From Manduca sexta (lineage: Eukaryota; Arthropoda; Insecta; Lepidoptera; Sphingidae): a stretch of 64,000 bases of DNA. The position numbers and the translations under genes were made by a program. The stretch covers positions 3,713,245-3,777,244 of the forward strand of contig NC_051119.1 in NCBI RefSeq assembly GCF_014839805.1, written 5' to 3'. Below the pieces are notes generated by a model. That model was not told where the DNA came from. It worked only from the letters and a program-made list of their open reading frames with translations, and did not search any database. Positions 12,233-24,132 of the stretch are shown here, in pieces. Numbering within the stretch: position 1 is the first letter of the stretch; each line of letters opens with the position of its first letter.

Positions 12233-13055
12233 ATTGAACATAAGGCGATAGTAATCCAAGGGTTAAGTCCAATTAGAAATTTTGGCAAGTCATTATATTA
12301 TATACACGCATAACGATAATATGGACATATCTTAAGATATGTCGAGCTACACATGAGACAATTATCCATGCATTAATAACAAAATAATTACCGGACAACC
12401 TTGGATGGAAAAACAAAATGCAAGCGACGTGTGACCAAATTGTTTGGATAACGTGTTATTACTATAATTGAAGTATATTTTAATGAGTTCATTAAATTGA
12501 TAATTATTTCTTTTTTTTACGCCAATTAGACATCGGAATAGAACTAGTTTTTGGATTTTAGCGCGTTTTTTTTATAATAATTTTATCGTGAAGTCTCGAA
12601 TTTGCAGCCTTCACGGTCACGGACGGGAATGAAGTGTAGGTTGTCTGAAATGATCGTTACAATATCTACCTACATTTTGCAATTAAGTATAATTTTTTTA
12701 ATTCGTCTCCTTTATATATTTTCTTAAAACGCCTAGATTTTTTTTTTTACCTTCAGTGGAGTTACTTTTCCATGTGCGTATAAAAAGGTATAAAAAAATA
12801 AAATAAAAATGATTTATTCATCACGTAGGCGAACATAGTTGCACTTATGATAAGTCAAGGTACATGAGAATATTTAATTATTACTTAATTAGATTAGCTT
12901 ATATAAACAAAGACAATTTATATTGAAAATAAAATAAATGAAAAATATACTTGGTAAACAAAGAAGCCAGCCTGGGCTGGCAGGGAAAAAGAAATAAAAT
13001 TATGTATGTATATATGTATTTTTAAATAAGCAATAAATAGTATCATGTTGATCAT
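12233..13055. other. intergenic, nothing recognised
   Basis: Very AT-rich with homopolymer runs. A short stretch at 12590-12680 (CAGCCTTCACGGTCACGGAC) resembles text at 29268-29300, a dispersed repeat. No gene is supported. Confidence 0.4.
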
Positions 13056-13366
13056 CTTATTACTGGTGGGAGGTCTCTCATATGTGAGCGTCCGCCTGGG
13101 TAGGTGCCATCGCAATGTCTACTGCCGCCAAGCCGCAGTGTGTAGTCACTGTTGTGTTCCGGTTTGAAGGACATTGTAGCCAGTGTAACTACTGGATATA
13201 ATAAGACTTCATATCTCATATCTCTAGATGGCGAGCATAATGGAATATCAAAAAACACTTTGATATTCAAAGTGTTGGATGGTGTTTCTGCTGTTTATGG
13301 GCGGTTGTATCGCTTACCACCAGGCGAACGGCGTGCCCGTCTCGTCATTCAAAGCAATAAAAAGAA
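13056..13366 (+). repeat. Repeat family C, best full-length copy
   Basis: It runs from TTACTGGTGGGAGGTCTCTC to CGTCTCGTCATTCAAAGC plus an A-rich tail. Copies or parts occur at 665, 4579, 5852, 16215 and 25088 in both orientations. The A-tail suggests a retroposon. I see no tRNA-like head and cannot name the family. Confidence 0.85.
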
Positions 13367-13626
13367 TAATCATCTTATCTTTCTCTGTTCCCCGAAATAA
13401 TGTACATTTCGTTGTATATTACTACATTTATTTATTTAGTTGCAACAAATTTGTAAAGACCAATACACATAAAATTAACACTTATAAACTAATACTAGCC
13501 AAGTTGAACATTTATATTAGTTTGAAATTATCATGCGATAAAATCACGCGAAAACGACAAACAGAAATAAATTATCCAAGTAATTTAAAAATCTACTAAA
13601 TGTAATAATTTACATAAGAATTATAC

Positions 13627-13890
13627 GACTGCCTCGGTGGCGTAGTTGTATTGCATGTCCGGTACAATAGCGCTCTGAGGTCCTGGGTTCGAATCCCGGG
13701 TCGGGCAAAGTGATATTTGTATTTTTCTGCTCAGTATCAGCCCGGAGTCTGGAATTTGTGCCCGATATGGCGATAGGCTCGCCCCCTATCACATCATGGG
13801 ACGGAACATACTTGGCGAAAAGTGGGTGCCCTAGTTGCGCCTCTGCATACCCCTTCGGGGATAAAATGCGTGATGTTATGTATGTATGTA
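13627..13890 (+). mobile_element. SINE family A (copy 2)
   Basis: Nearly base-for-base identical to 916-1186, with GGTTCGAATCCCGGG as box B and the CCCCTTCGGGGATAAAATGC hairpin-like end before a TATG tail. The CCCC...GGGG stem-loop near the 3' end is probably a conserved SINE feature. Confidence 0.9.
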
Positions 13891-14014
13891 ATTATACAAA
13901 AGTATATCAAACATTACGCAAAATTATAAGTAGGGAATAAAAAATAATTAATTTAATTGTAATTAATTATTTTGCTAACGAGCCGTGATATAACCATAGC
14001 CGCGATAGTGTTAT

Positions 14015-14165
14015 GTAAGTGTCTCACGCTCCGGGATCAGCCTGTAAATTCCAGTTCCAATAGGCCGGCATAATTGTGTCGACGGTCAATGGGTAATCAT
14101 CTCTCGTCAGTCGACATTCTATTGACCCTCATTCCACTTACCACAATGGCTTTGCTCCTTATTAT
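14015..14165 (+). repeat. Repeat family D, copy 1
   Basis: It contains CGCTCCGGGATCAGCCTGTA, AGGCCGGCATAATTGTGTCG and GGTAATCATCTCTCGTCAGT. Related copies lie at 14541, 48163, 49348 and 54300. Confidence 0.75.
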
Positions 14166-14540
14166 ATGAAACTTGACAGTCAAAATGTGGATGTGATAAA
14201 CCTCTACCTACCTTTAAAAGAAAAGGCATCATGCATGTAACATCTCTACGAGATCAAAACAGCTCGACAAAATGAAAATCTAGTATGACCTTTAAATCTG
14301 GCTGGGTTTTTTCGCAAATTGCCACAATTCTACGCAAATTGTAACAGAATTTGATTATCTCCAAATTGCGCCAGAAAATTGTGTCTTGGAATAAATTAGT
14401 GTTAATTTGGCACGTTATTTTCGGTGATATTGTGGAAACTGCCAAGACGCTGTTAAATGTTCCATTTGATACAAAATGGCGGCATACAGCTGTCAAAATT
14501 TGGTTTAATGCAATCACTTGATAGTTAAATACAAATAGTT

Positions 14541-14775
14541 CGTGCTGATGGTAGGATATAATATTTTATATCCGCCCGGATAGCGACCATACACAAGGTG
14601 TTAAAACCCGCCATAGTGGTCCACATATGTGTGTCGCGTTCTAAAGTCCGGTTCCAAAAGGCCGGCATAATTGTGTCGACTGTCGAGGGGTAATCATCTC
14701 TCGTCAGTCAAAGTTCTATTGGAGCCCACTCCACTTACCATCCGTTGCAGTGGATTTATTTTTCCGTCCCCGTAT
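14541..14775 (+). repeat. Repeat family D, copy 2
   Basis: Fuller copy with the 5' GCTGATGGTAGGATATAATA block and GCCGGCATAATTGTGTCGAC. It is separated by about 375 bp from copy 1 in the same orientation. Confidence 0.8.
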
Positions 14776-14947
14776 AAAAAAAAAATAATAACCGATAATC
14801 CAACAAGAATTATGAATTTTATAATATACGGCAGTCGTTTCAACTAAATTTCTAATACACATTATCTTTTCAGAGTGAGCAGAAGTTTAACCTAAATTTA
14901 AGTTTAATAAAATAGGGGGCGAGCTCATCAACATTTTAGATACAATT

Positions 14948-15062
14948 CCAGGATCCTTGCTAATACTGAGCAGTAAAGCTCAAGATCGCATACCCGACAT
15001 ATGGATCCAAGACCTCATGATACAACTACTCCACACACACCATAATATAACTACTCCACTGA
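14948..15062 (-). mobile_element. SINE family A, badly decayed reversed fragment
   Basis: The blocks TTGCTAATACTGAGCAGTAA, ATACCCGACATATGGATCC and CAAGACCTCA align with the family A head and body. Confidence 0.5.
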
Positions 15063-15642
15063 GGGCGTCTAATTAATCATTGATTAGTCGATAATTACTT
15101 CGACTAATGAACGAAATTGATCTCCAGAAGAAGATATTGGATAGGCAGCTGTTTGTAAAATCCAGTCCTTTCTCTTTGAAATATATAATCCTTTCAACCC
15201 TGGATAAAGATAAAAGACAATAGTTTTTAAACGCTGATATAAAAAACGTTTTAATAAAAATAATAAATCGCCTTCAAAAACCGCTAAAAACCAAAAAAAT
15301 TATTTAACTAAACAGGTAAATACTGGTTACCAGTTTTGGACTCGGTGACTTAATAACCTCCTCCTTTTTTGAAGTCGGTTAACAAGGAAGCAACGCATCT
15401 TTCGCTACGAAGTCCTTAAAACTAGGCTCACTAAACAACCCAACACATAAAATCCAAAATTCAGAAGTCTAACCTACAACTTAGCTGTCTCTTAATTCTT
15501 AACTTTTGGAATGCCATCTCTTTTCCTTTCGTTCACGTCTCTCCCTGTCTCTTTCCTTTAAAACCAAACTACAGTTTGGATTCTGTATCAACTTAGTTTT
15601 GGGATTAAATTCCACGGGGAAATTATGTACATAATAAATATA
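15063..15642. other. intergenic, repeat trace
   Basis: The CCTCCTCCTTTTTTGAAGTC block near 15358 recurs near 38670 and 39838, so it is part of a dispersed element of unknown class. No gene is supported. Confidence 0.4.
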
Positions 15643-15956
15643 ATAATATCAGCCTTGTATTTTATACTGTCCTATTGTTGGGCACGGGATTCCTCTATTA
15701 CTGAGAGGGATTAGGCCTTAGTCCACCACGCTGGCCTAGTGCGGATTGGCTGACTTTACATACCCTTAAATTCTTATATAGAATTTTTAGGTATGTAGGT
15801 TTTCTCCCGAGGGTTTTCTTCACCGTTAAAGCAAACGATAATTGACAAAGAATACACACATAACTTTAGAATAGTCAGAAGTGCGTGCTCTTTTGTTTTA
15901 ACCCGTAGATATTCGTCTCTGCAGTCAGTTCTAGTTCCAACTAGGCTATCGCCGCT
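15643..15956 (-). mobile_element. SINE family B, reversed
   Basis: Left end AATAATATCAGCCTTGTATT, right end CTAGGCTATCGCCGCT. Full length but moderately diverged. Confidence 0.85.
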
Positions 15957-16214
15957 ATTTATAATCACTGTACTTGCGTCTAATTTATGAAAATACATAG
16001 TTTACCCTGTTTTGTCTAGATAGAAAACAATTCACGTGGCTTCGTTAGTTTTTATCACATAATATTCAACATTGCTTCATAGAAACGTTCTTTAAGTACC
16101 TAGTTTTTGTCTATGTTGAACAAACAAATACTTTCATTTATACCTAAGTTAGGTAAGTAAGAAATACCAACTAGGTAATAATTTCATACCGATTTTTTGT
16201 GTGACCGTAATCCC

Positions 16215-16407
16215 AATCGAGTTATAACCAGTGTAACTACTAGATATAAAGACTCAACATCTCATGTCTCAGGATGGCGGGCGCAGTGGAAAACCAAACA
16301 ATATTTTGTAATTCAAGTTGTTGGATGGTGCTTCTGCTGTTTATTGGCGGCCGTATCGCTTACCATCAGGCGAATTGCAAGCTCGTCTCGTCATTCAAAG
16401 CAATTAA
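16215..16407 (+). repeat. Repeat family C, 3' part
   Basis: It starts in the GTGTAACTACTAGATATAAA block and ends CTCGTCTCGTCATTCAAAGC with an A-rich tail, so it is a 5'-truncated copy. Confidence 0.8.
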
Positions 16408-16821
16408 AAATATCATGTTATACCCTAAATTGTCTATAACGTGGCTCTAAATATCTGGTAAACTATAACTATTCTGAGAATCTTTAATACTAGTAAGATA
16501 CCATAAACTGCCCCTGCATATGATGCGTCTAATGCAGCCCAATAGAGACAGTTATGATTTATTTGAACAAAAGAAAAAATTATTATCACACCCATTTCTC
16601 TCGCTCCACCATTTAAATTCCTTTATTATTTCACAAACTCCGGGGAACACTAACACCGAAGTAACACAATAACTAACAAACCACGAGCGTGCACTTTACA
16701 CTCCAAATAAAATTGTGTTACGTTTACGAGTGATATAAGTACGTGTTACTAAATTTGTTGTTTTGATTAAAACTACTTTGGGATGCCGGCACCACCTGTT
16801 ATAAGTTAATAGACCTTGTTG

Positions 16822-16936
16822 TGAAGGCTGATACCGAACAGAAAAACCCAATTATCACTTGCCCGACCCGGGATTCGAACCCAGGACCTCAGAGCGCTGC
16901 CGTACCGCGCAGTACAACTACGCCACCGAGGCAGTC
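16822..16936 (-). mobile_element. SINE family A, head only, reversed
   Basis: TGCCCGACCCGGGATTCGAA and ACTACGCCACCGAGGCAGTC give a well-preserved tRNA-like head. The body is truncated just beyond ATACCGAACAGAAAAACCC. Confidence 0.85.
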
Positions 16937-17196
16937 TATTATGTGTTATAATTTACAAATTTGTTCAGTTCGACGGTTACATTACGGCCACTAGTACAAT
17001 AAATTGTAGACAATTTGTGTTCATTGTCGTATCACGCAAAAGTTACCCATTGCAGTCAAAAAATTATTAATAAAGCTTTAATTTAATAACATATAGGATT
17101 AATTTCATAAAAATCGACCTATAAAATCAATAGATTAATTTTTAAGTTAGTTACCAATCTTATACGACCAGACTGCGCGTCCTCCTAGTGGTTTGT

Positions 17197-17600
17197 GTGA
17201 AGGTATGTGGAGTCTACCAACCTGCACTAGGCCAGCGTGACAGGCCTTAACCCTCTCAGTAGTAGAGGAGGCCCGTGCAGTGGGTCAGTATACAGGGTCA
17301 TTTTGACATCGCGTTACTAAATGAAACCACATACTTATCTTGGAAATAACACTTTACAATAAATTACTTGAGCCGTAGATGTAAAAAAGTGTAAGTTTGG
17401 AACAAAATAAATATTAATAAAAAGTATATTTTATTTTACGCGCTCTAAAACTAAAATCAGAATTATTGGTGAAAAATATTCGTTATTAATGGATGATTTT
17501 TGGCACATGTCAGCCAAGATGAAGACGAGTATGTGGTTTCATTTAGTAACGCAATGTCAAAATTACCCCGTATAATACAGGGCTGATATTATATAATATA
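17197..17600 (+). mobile_element. SINE family B (3' part), split by a MITE
   Basis: 17197-17292 carries the SINE body through GAGGAGGCCCGTGCAGTGGG and CAGTATA. The text resumes at 17571 with TATAATACAGGGCTG and its AT tail. Rejoining the two parts across one TATA restores the SINE ending, proving the insertion order. Confidence 0.88.
17293..17570. mobile_element. 278-bp MITE with long TIRs and TATA target duplication
   Basis: The left end CAGGGTCATTTTGACATCGC and right end (read reversed) CGGGGTAATTTTGACATTGC are inverted repeats. They stay paired for about 40 nt, through GTTACTAAATGAAACCACAT. TATA flanks both sides (17289-17292 and 17571-17574). It has no coding potential, so it must be mobilised in trans. 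The superfamily cannot be assigned from TIR and TSD alone. Confidence 0.85.
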
Positions 17601-18396
17601 TTACTATTATAGTCTCATTATCTACAATGATTCTTTGTCAATTATACACTTGGCTAATAACAATTACATCTATAAGTGACATACGTAAGCGAATAGCATG
17701 ACACAACAAGGCTAAACCGTTTTTGACAATTGAATACCATTATACACGACTATAATTATTATTAATGTAGTGACTCGGAAAATCTAGAGATATTGTTTTT
17801 CCTGCTTTTATGGCCTGTTTCACAATTGAGTAAACGATACTAGTCTCTTAAATATGTAAGTGGATCAAATATCTCACAATCTAATCTATGCTCTCGAAAA
17901 TGTTGAATCATAGCACTGCGTGGCACACTGCGACATTAAATCTGATGATTGATATAGCATTAAGTCAGGAAAGCTGGTTATGCACTTCTACATGTTTAAC
18001 TAAATTATGCATCTATATATACTGCCGTGGTAAGCGCATAATTCGAGATTTGATTATTTCGAGGTAATCGAAGTTTGGTAAATATAGTTTTATAAGCAAA
18101 ACTGATATGGAGAAACTCTTTTAAGTTTTTTTTTTTAATGAATTGCAGTACAATTCCGTTGGAAACAGTGAATATTCGAATCGCCAAATCTAGTACGTAG
18201 TACATACATATCGATGGGAATATACAAATATTTTATTTTTCCAGGATAAAAGTCCTGCCTAATGTTTTCCCGGGGTAAAGAACTAGTCTCTAGCCCTCAA
18301 GAGCAATGGTAACTTCTTATAAGTGAAATAATTTTCAAAATGGGTTCAGTAGTTCCAGAAATATTTTTTGTGGAGGCACTGCCTAAAGTCATAATA
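17601..18396. other. intergenic with a family H fragment
   Basis: 18095-18212 matches repeat family H (AATCTAGTACGTAGTACATA region). The rest is AT-rich without recognisable content. Confidence 0.45.
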
Positions 18397-18704
18397 GCGG
18401 CGATAGCCTAGTTGGGTATGGAACGGACTGCCAAGACGAATGTCCGCAGGTTCAAATCCCAAGGGCACACACCTCTGATTTTTCTAATAAAAATATGTGT
18501 GTATTCTTTGTGAATCATCGCTTGCTTTAACGGTGAAGGAAAACATCGTGAGGAAACCTGCATGCCTGAGAAGTTCTCTATATGAATTTTGAGGGCGTGC
18601 GAAGTCTACTAATCCGCACTACTTCAGCGAGGTGGACTAAGACCTATTCCCTCTCAGTAGTAGAGGAGACCCGTGCCCAGCAGTGGGAAAGTATATAATA
18701 CAAG
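18397..18704 (+). mobile_element. SINE family B, full length
   Basis: Head GCGGCGATAGCCTAGTTGGG, box B AGGTTCAAATCCC, full body, and a GTATATAATACAAGC end. Confidence 0.9.
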
Positions 18705-19430
18705 CATATTACTATAAGCACAACATGTTATAGTGAAGTAACACCATGCAGTTATGTTTCGTGTGATAGAATTTCTGAAGACCTAACCAATTACCTTCAT
18801 TTCCTTATCGCTATTCCTAAAACAATACAGCCGAAACAGACAAAAAGAAACTTGGACAAAGATAATATTTAAATCCTTCTGCCGTTAAGCCAGCGTGAAG
18901 ACGCTGCCAATTGCACCAGACATACTAAAAAGGTAGAGGTATAGTATAGTACGTTTACATTCATAGTATCACGTCTCTATCCTATGGGATTGGAATGGAC
19001 TATCTCTTCGTGCCCCATAGGGCATAGTACATTTCGTTTTCATGTATTCTATATGTATAAATGTAGATGTACACAAAAACTTGATCTAGTTTATGCTACA
19101 TCTTTTGGTTTATCAATTGTTAATTGTTTTTGATTATAATAATAAATAAAAAATATATAATTTGAAATCGACATTTAATTAAATTGAATTGCTGCGTGTA
19201 TGGTGCAATTAGTTAACAGCGTCTGCATGGCGCCTAAGACGTGTGAGTGCTCTTTGACGTTTCACGTACAACAAAAGGAATAAATAGAGTATTGTTTCAC
19301 GAACCCTTCTCAACGGCTGTCGATGACAGATTCTACGGTTACTGTTATCGTTGTGATATTATTCTATGACATACATTTCATATGAGAACCAAGACTATTT
19401 CTGAAAATAATGATTATAGGTTAGATTTTA
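18705..19430. other. intergenic, nothing recognised
   Basis: AT-rich DNA without a supported gene or repeat. Confidence 0.4.
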
Positions 19431-19650
19431 GACTGCCTCGGTGGCATACGTTCTGAGGTTCTGCGTTCAAATCTCGGTGCGGGAAAAGTGATGTTTGGGT
19501 TTTTCTCCTCAATATCCCTGGAGTCTGGAATTTCTGCTCTATATGGCGATAGGCTCACCCCCTATCACATCATGAGAGGGTAAATATTTGGCGATAAGTG
19601 GGTACCCTGGTTGCGCCCCTACTTACCCCTTGATGTATGTTTGATTGATT
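19431..19650 (+). mobile_element. SINE family A, diverged
   Basis: GACTGCCTCGGTGGCATACG head with an internal deletion, GGTTCTGCGTTCAAATCTCG as a worn box B, and a body ending near CTTACCCCTTGATGTATG. Confidence 0.8.
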
Positions 19651-20024
19651 TTATATCCAAGCGCGTAAAAGAAAGGTCCCCTAGTACTAAAATAAAAATA
19701 AATAGATAACCACATTACATTTCTTAGCCCTCCTTCGATATCTTTAATATATATCCGATGACACGAACCGCGTAAAACTCCGTTTTCGGTTATTAATGAT
19801 GTCCAAGAATATAGTCTTTATCTTAACAAAAGGGTTATAGATTGAACGAAATATTTTGCAAGAACCGAGATTATGTACCTTTTAGCTGGAATTAATCATC
19901 ACCTTGAAATATTAATTACGATGTTCTTTATGAATCTGTTGGAGATAATTTGAAATTTAGATAATGTACAGAATTAAATTAGAGCAGGTACTAATTAGTA
20001 CGCCTGTCGTGCGAGGTAAATTAA

Positions 20025-20523
20025 TCTATACTATTATATAAAGCTGAAGAGTTTGCTTGTTTGTTTATTTGTTTGTTAGTTTGTTTGAACGCGCTATTCT
20101 CAGAAACTACCGGTTTGAACAGAAAAAATATTTTTGTGTTAGATAGCCCTTTGTTCGTGGAGTGCTATAGGCTATATATCATCACGCTATGACCACTGGG
20201 AGCGGAGCAGTAATGAAACATGTTGCAAAAACAGGGAAAATTTATTAGTTTTGAGCGCTTCCGTTGCGTGCGCTGCGTAAACGGTTAAAGTTATGCCACA
20301 ATGATGTATGACGGGATTGTTCCTCTTAAAAAGTTCTACAAAAATATATTATAAAACAAAGTCCCCCGCTGCATCTGTCTGCCTGAACGTGTTAAACTCT
20401 AAAACTACCCAGCATATTAATATGAAATTTGGTATGGAGACAGTTTGAGACCATGACTTTTATAATGGAAAACTTTAGCCCCAAAAATTTTATAACGCGG
20501 GCGGAGCCGCGGGCAAAAGCTAG
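20025..20523 (+). mobile_element. 499-bp non-autonomous Helitron-like element (family G)
   Basis: It starts TCTATACTATTATATAAAGC and ends GCGGGCAAAAGCTAG followed by T, with A before the TC: the Helitron signature. The GC-rich GCGGGCGGAGCCGCGGGC stretch just inside the 3' end can form the expected short hairpin. Worn relatives end at 10833 and about 23326. Confidence 0.8.
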
Positions 20524-21297
20524 TCTCCCCCCCTCCCCCCCGTGACCATGAATGCTGCAAAGTCTTCGAAACGTCGGGAGAAAAATAAAATACAAAAAAA
20601 ACACGATAGAATCCGGAAAATTAGTTTAATTTCAATGTCTAACATTCGCGTAAACATAAGAAATCATTATCCTAACGTTTATCATCAAGTAAGCAATTGC
20701 ACGTTCTACATTCATTTGTATAAAGATTATATTTATTGTTCAGACAAATATGGTTCTTATGTTGTATGTACATAGTTCATATTTATTTTAAACTAGTTTC
20801 TTTTCACAATTTACCTGTGTCCAAAGTTTTTTTTTTTGGATAAAAAGTTCTCTTTATATTTTGACGAGATAAAATGGATCTTATATTTTAAGATAGACCT
20901 CTAGACATACAACGCATTCAAATCCATGCCCTCGTTTTTGCGTAATGCATGTACAAACAAACAGACAAATGTTCAAAAACTGTTGTTTTGGCTTCTGTGG
21001 CTCTAATGAAGCCGCTCCGTATTACTTCTTCTTTCATATCTGCAATGTACATCAGTTCGTTACGCTTTATTACAATAATATATACGTTATATCAAGAAGA
21101 CAGAAACGTCAATTCCATCTTGTTTAATATGCCATATATATTGTCTATAAAATATTATAGTTTCAATGCAAATACAATTGTACTACTAGAGCACAATTTT
21201 TCTTTGAAGAGGTTGCACCGATAACTATTGTTTGAGAAATAATAACACTCTACAGTTAGGAGGAAACTCGAGAACAAGTAGCATGTGGCAGTTCTGA
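20524..21297. other. upstream region of UGT first exon A
   Basis: 20525-20620 is a fragment of a dispersed repeat (CTTCGAAACGTCGGGAGA, also near 6190). 20835-21000 resembles 2620-2800. No other gene is seen, and the proximal promoter of exon A follows. Confidence 0.45.
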
Positions 21298-21329
21298 TAT
21301 AAATACGACCTAGACTGACTTATGTCATT
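21298..21329 (+). promoter_or_regulatory. Core promoter of UGT first exon A
   Basis: TATAAA at 21298-21303 and an arthropod initiator-like TCATT at 21325-21329, 27 nt apart. A start here would make the ATG at 21332 nearly leaderless, favouring the ATG at 21368. Confidence 0.6.
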
Positions 21330-21367
21330 ATATGAAAGTGTACTTAGTGGATGGACGTTTCTTCAAA

Positions 21368-22186
21368 ATGTGGAATTATTTACTAGTGATTGCAGTGGCA
21401 TTAGGGAGCGACGCAGCAAGGATCCTGGGCTTCTTTCCAACGCCTTCCATCAGCCATCAAGTGGCTTTCAAACCTCTAACTCATGAGCTAGCGAGACGAG
21501 GACACGAAGTAGTCGTAGTGACCACAGATCCTGTATACCCGAAGGGACAAACACCACCAAACCTAACCGAAATAGATGTTCATGATATCTCCTATGAAAC
21601 TTGGAGGAAACATTTTCTATCAACTACAACAGGGAAAACTGACGATACCTACAATCAAATATCCACTATTATCCATTTGTTTCGTATTATATTCGAACAG
21701 CAAGTTCTTAATGATGAAGTGAAAGATCTCATCAGGAATAAAAATGGCACATTCGATTTATTGTTGCTTGAACAATGCGTTCGGCCCGCTTGGTCGTTGT
21801 CTCATGTTTTCAAAACGCCTACGATTCTCGTGAGTTCTTTTGGTGAAGTGTATGACGTTCTTGGTGCAGCAGGGGGTCCTAATCATCCATTAATATATCC
21901 GACTGTGCTTCGACAAAAACTATACCAGTTAACCTTATGGGAGAAGATTAGTGAACTTTACAGTCATTATTACTTTGAGAAGATTTTTGATGAAGCAGCT
22001 ATGAAGGACAATGAACTTACCAAGAGACTGTTCGGTCCCGATACACCTACGTTGACAGAATTATTGAAGAATATGGAAATGGTGTTTCTGAACGTGCATC
22101 CAATTTGGGAGGGGAATCGTCCGGTGCCGCCGAATGTAGTGTTCATGGGCGGCATACATCAGAAGCCTGAGAAACCGCTGCCTCAG
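21368..22186 (+). CDS. UGT variable first exon A
   Basis: Encodes 273 residues: a signal peptide (MWNYLLVIAVALGSDA, cleavage near residue 16), then the N-terminal aglycone-binding domain of an ER-lumenal UDP-glycosyltransferase that would conjugate small lipophiles to sugar. The SISHQ block holds the presumed catalytic His (residue 30). The acidic partner, Asp in vertebrate UGTs, is Glu here in LLLLEQC. The domain closes with NRPVPPNVVFMGG. An upstream in-frame ATG at 21332 exists, but the MW start matches the sister exons and the TATA/initiator spacing. The exon ends in phase 0 at CAG|GTAAGA, and no exons 2-4 lie between it and the shared set at 51374, which would complete a 516-aa protein. 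The ORF's extension past 22186 is intron. The UGT33-like assignment is from memory. Confidence 0.92.
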
Positions 22187-24132
22187 GTAAGACACTATAA
22201 TCATAAGCAACTAAGTAATAAGTGTACACATTGAATTTTCTACTTCTTTCATGCACCCACCATGATTATCTCTGCACCATCCAAAGGTTGAGTGTTAGAG
22301 AATGTCTTTGGCATTAAGTCCGCCTGTGTACTTTTGTATAATATGAAGTGCTAAATAAATAAATATAATGCACATGAATTGAAAAAAGTACTTGAATGTT
22401 TTCTGTGATTGTTTTTATATTACCTTTTAAATAAACTTGGAATGAAAATTGCATAGTAATGACTGGAGTTAAGAATCTCATGTAGTCTCAATTGTGGTAA
22501 ATTAACCTTTTAAGTGGTATGGGCATTATAAACTCAAGCATTTAATGACACTACAGACAATACATTTTAATTATTTGCATCTCTATATTCAATCAGGATT
22601 CATAAAAAAATTTTCAATGATTATAAGGTTTTCTTTGACTTCTCATGATGCAGAGGAATGTAATATAGTCCGATTTATTAAATTTCTCGATATCACATTT
22701 GTTTCTTGGAAAGAATTGCGATTGAAAATAAGAGACTTTTATCTCGTCTTTACACCCTGACCAGAAAAATAAAAAACCACTCCATTATATTGAACTAATT
22801 TTTTATACTGAGAACATTAACTTTGATACGAAAAAGTAGAAGTCGCACCCCCAAAGCAAGTTTTTTAATATCCTGGTCAGCCTTTACCTTGTATTCAATG
22901 GGACTAGCGCCGAGAGAGTTGACTCTCAGAATTCACAACTGTTTAAACTATTTCGAACGATACCACAATCTAGTTTCTTCAAGAGATTGACGTCACCCAC
23001 TTCAGTTGAAAACTAAGATAATTATATCAATATATGTTAAACGCAATGTATAATTTACGTGTTAACGTAATTTGTCTTTCTCACAATGACTTTGCATCAA
23101 TCAATCAACATTTAAAAGTAAGCCAATATCTTTTAAAGAGTTCGGGATAATCCCAACGTATTACAAAACAAAGTCCTCCCGGCACATCTATCTGTTTAAA
23201 CGCTATAAACTCATAAACTACCAAATAAATTGCGGTGAAATTTAGTATGGAAATAGCTAGACACCGTTGGAAGGTTTTTATCTCGGAAATCTCATTACGC
23301 GCACGGAGCCGTGAGCAAAAGCTAGTTCTTTTAAATCATAAACTTCATCTATTCCTAAGACGTTCTTTGCAATAATCTAGCTGACTGGCCTAGTTCGGGT
23401 TGGCAGACTTTATACACCTTCTAAATGTATATTATAAAAGATAAAAAGTTTGTTTGATTGGCTAATATTGACATACAACTTGATTCTAATTGGTTGTAAG
23501 ATAAACAAATCTGAAGAAACAGTAAGCTGTCAGATAAACAAAGCTGAGAAACAGACTTGTTATCACAGTAATACTCCGTCCTTAGATAAATAACGTCTAT
23601 GAATAAGGGGGTTAGTGTTTATTATTCTAATGCTCTGGTACACGCAGTCTGTCAATCGCTGACAGTTATTCGAAACAACTGACAGTCACGTAAAATTAAT
23701 ATTGTCGTTAAGTTTTGTTAAATTTTCTAACGTTCCGCTCAACTTCCTTAGTTTTTTCTTTCATAAGAAACTTCTCCTGACAATCATTAACAACAAAAAG
23801 AATTAGCGAAATTGTTCCATTTGTTCCCGCGTGATGCGATGACCAAGGGGAATATAAATACATTTTTATATAATGACGTTACTTTGTGTGGTTTTGTGTC
23901 GGTAATTCAATTGTTTTCATTTTCCTTATGAGGTAATTCAACATATGTTCCATTTACATAGAAAATAATCAAAAGAGTAAAGAATATTATCCTCATGCGA
24001 ATAGCTGAGGGCAAGTCACATGACTAAAATAACGTCAATGGGTAAAGGAGGATAAGTGACGCTTCACATCGTTTATTTTATTTAATTTCATTGGGTTGAT
24101 AGTGGAATACATTATGAACAAAAGAAAACAAA

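Noticed and set aside
14254..14517. 87-aa minus ORF
   Set aside because: It lies between two family D repeats; low-complexity, with an internally repeating AAATTG-rich DNA pattern and no recognisable domain.
21332..21367. Upstream ATG of first exon A
   Set aside because: It would add 12 residues before the signal peptide and leave almost no leader after the predicted start at about 21327; the sisters begin at the MW position.
22187..22234. Coding extension of exon A (and equivalents after B-G) past the donor
   Set aside because: The GT donor and loss of similarity between sisters exactly at this point show these are intron read-through.
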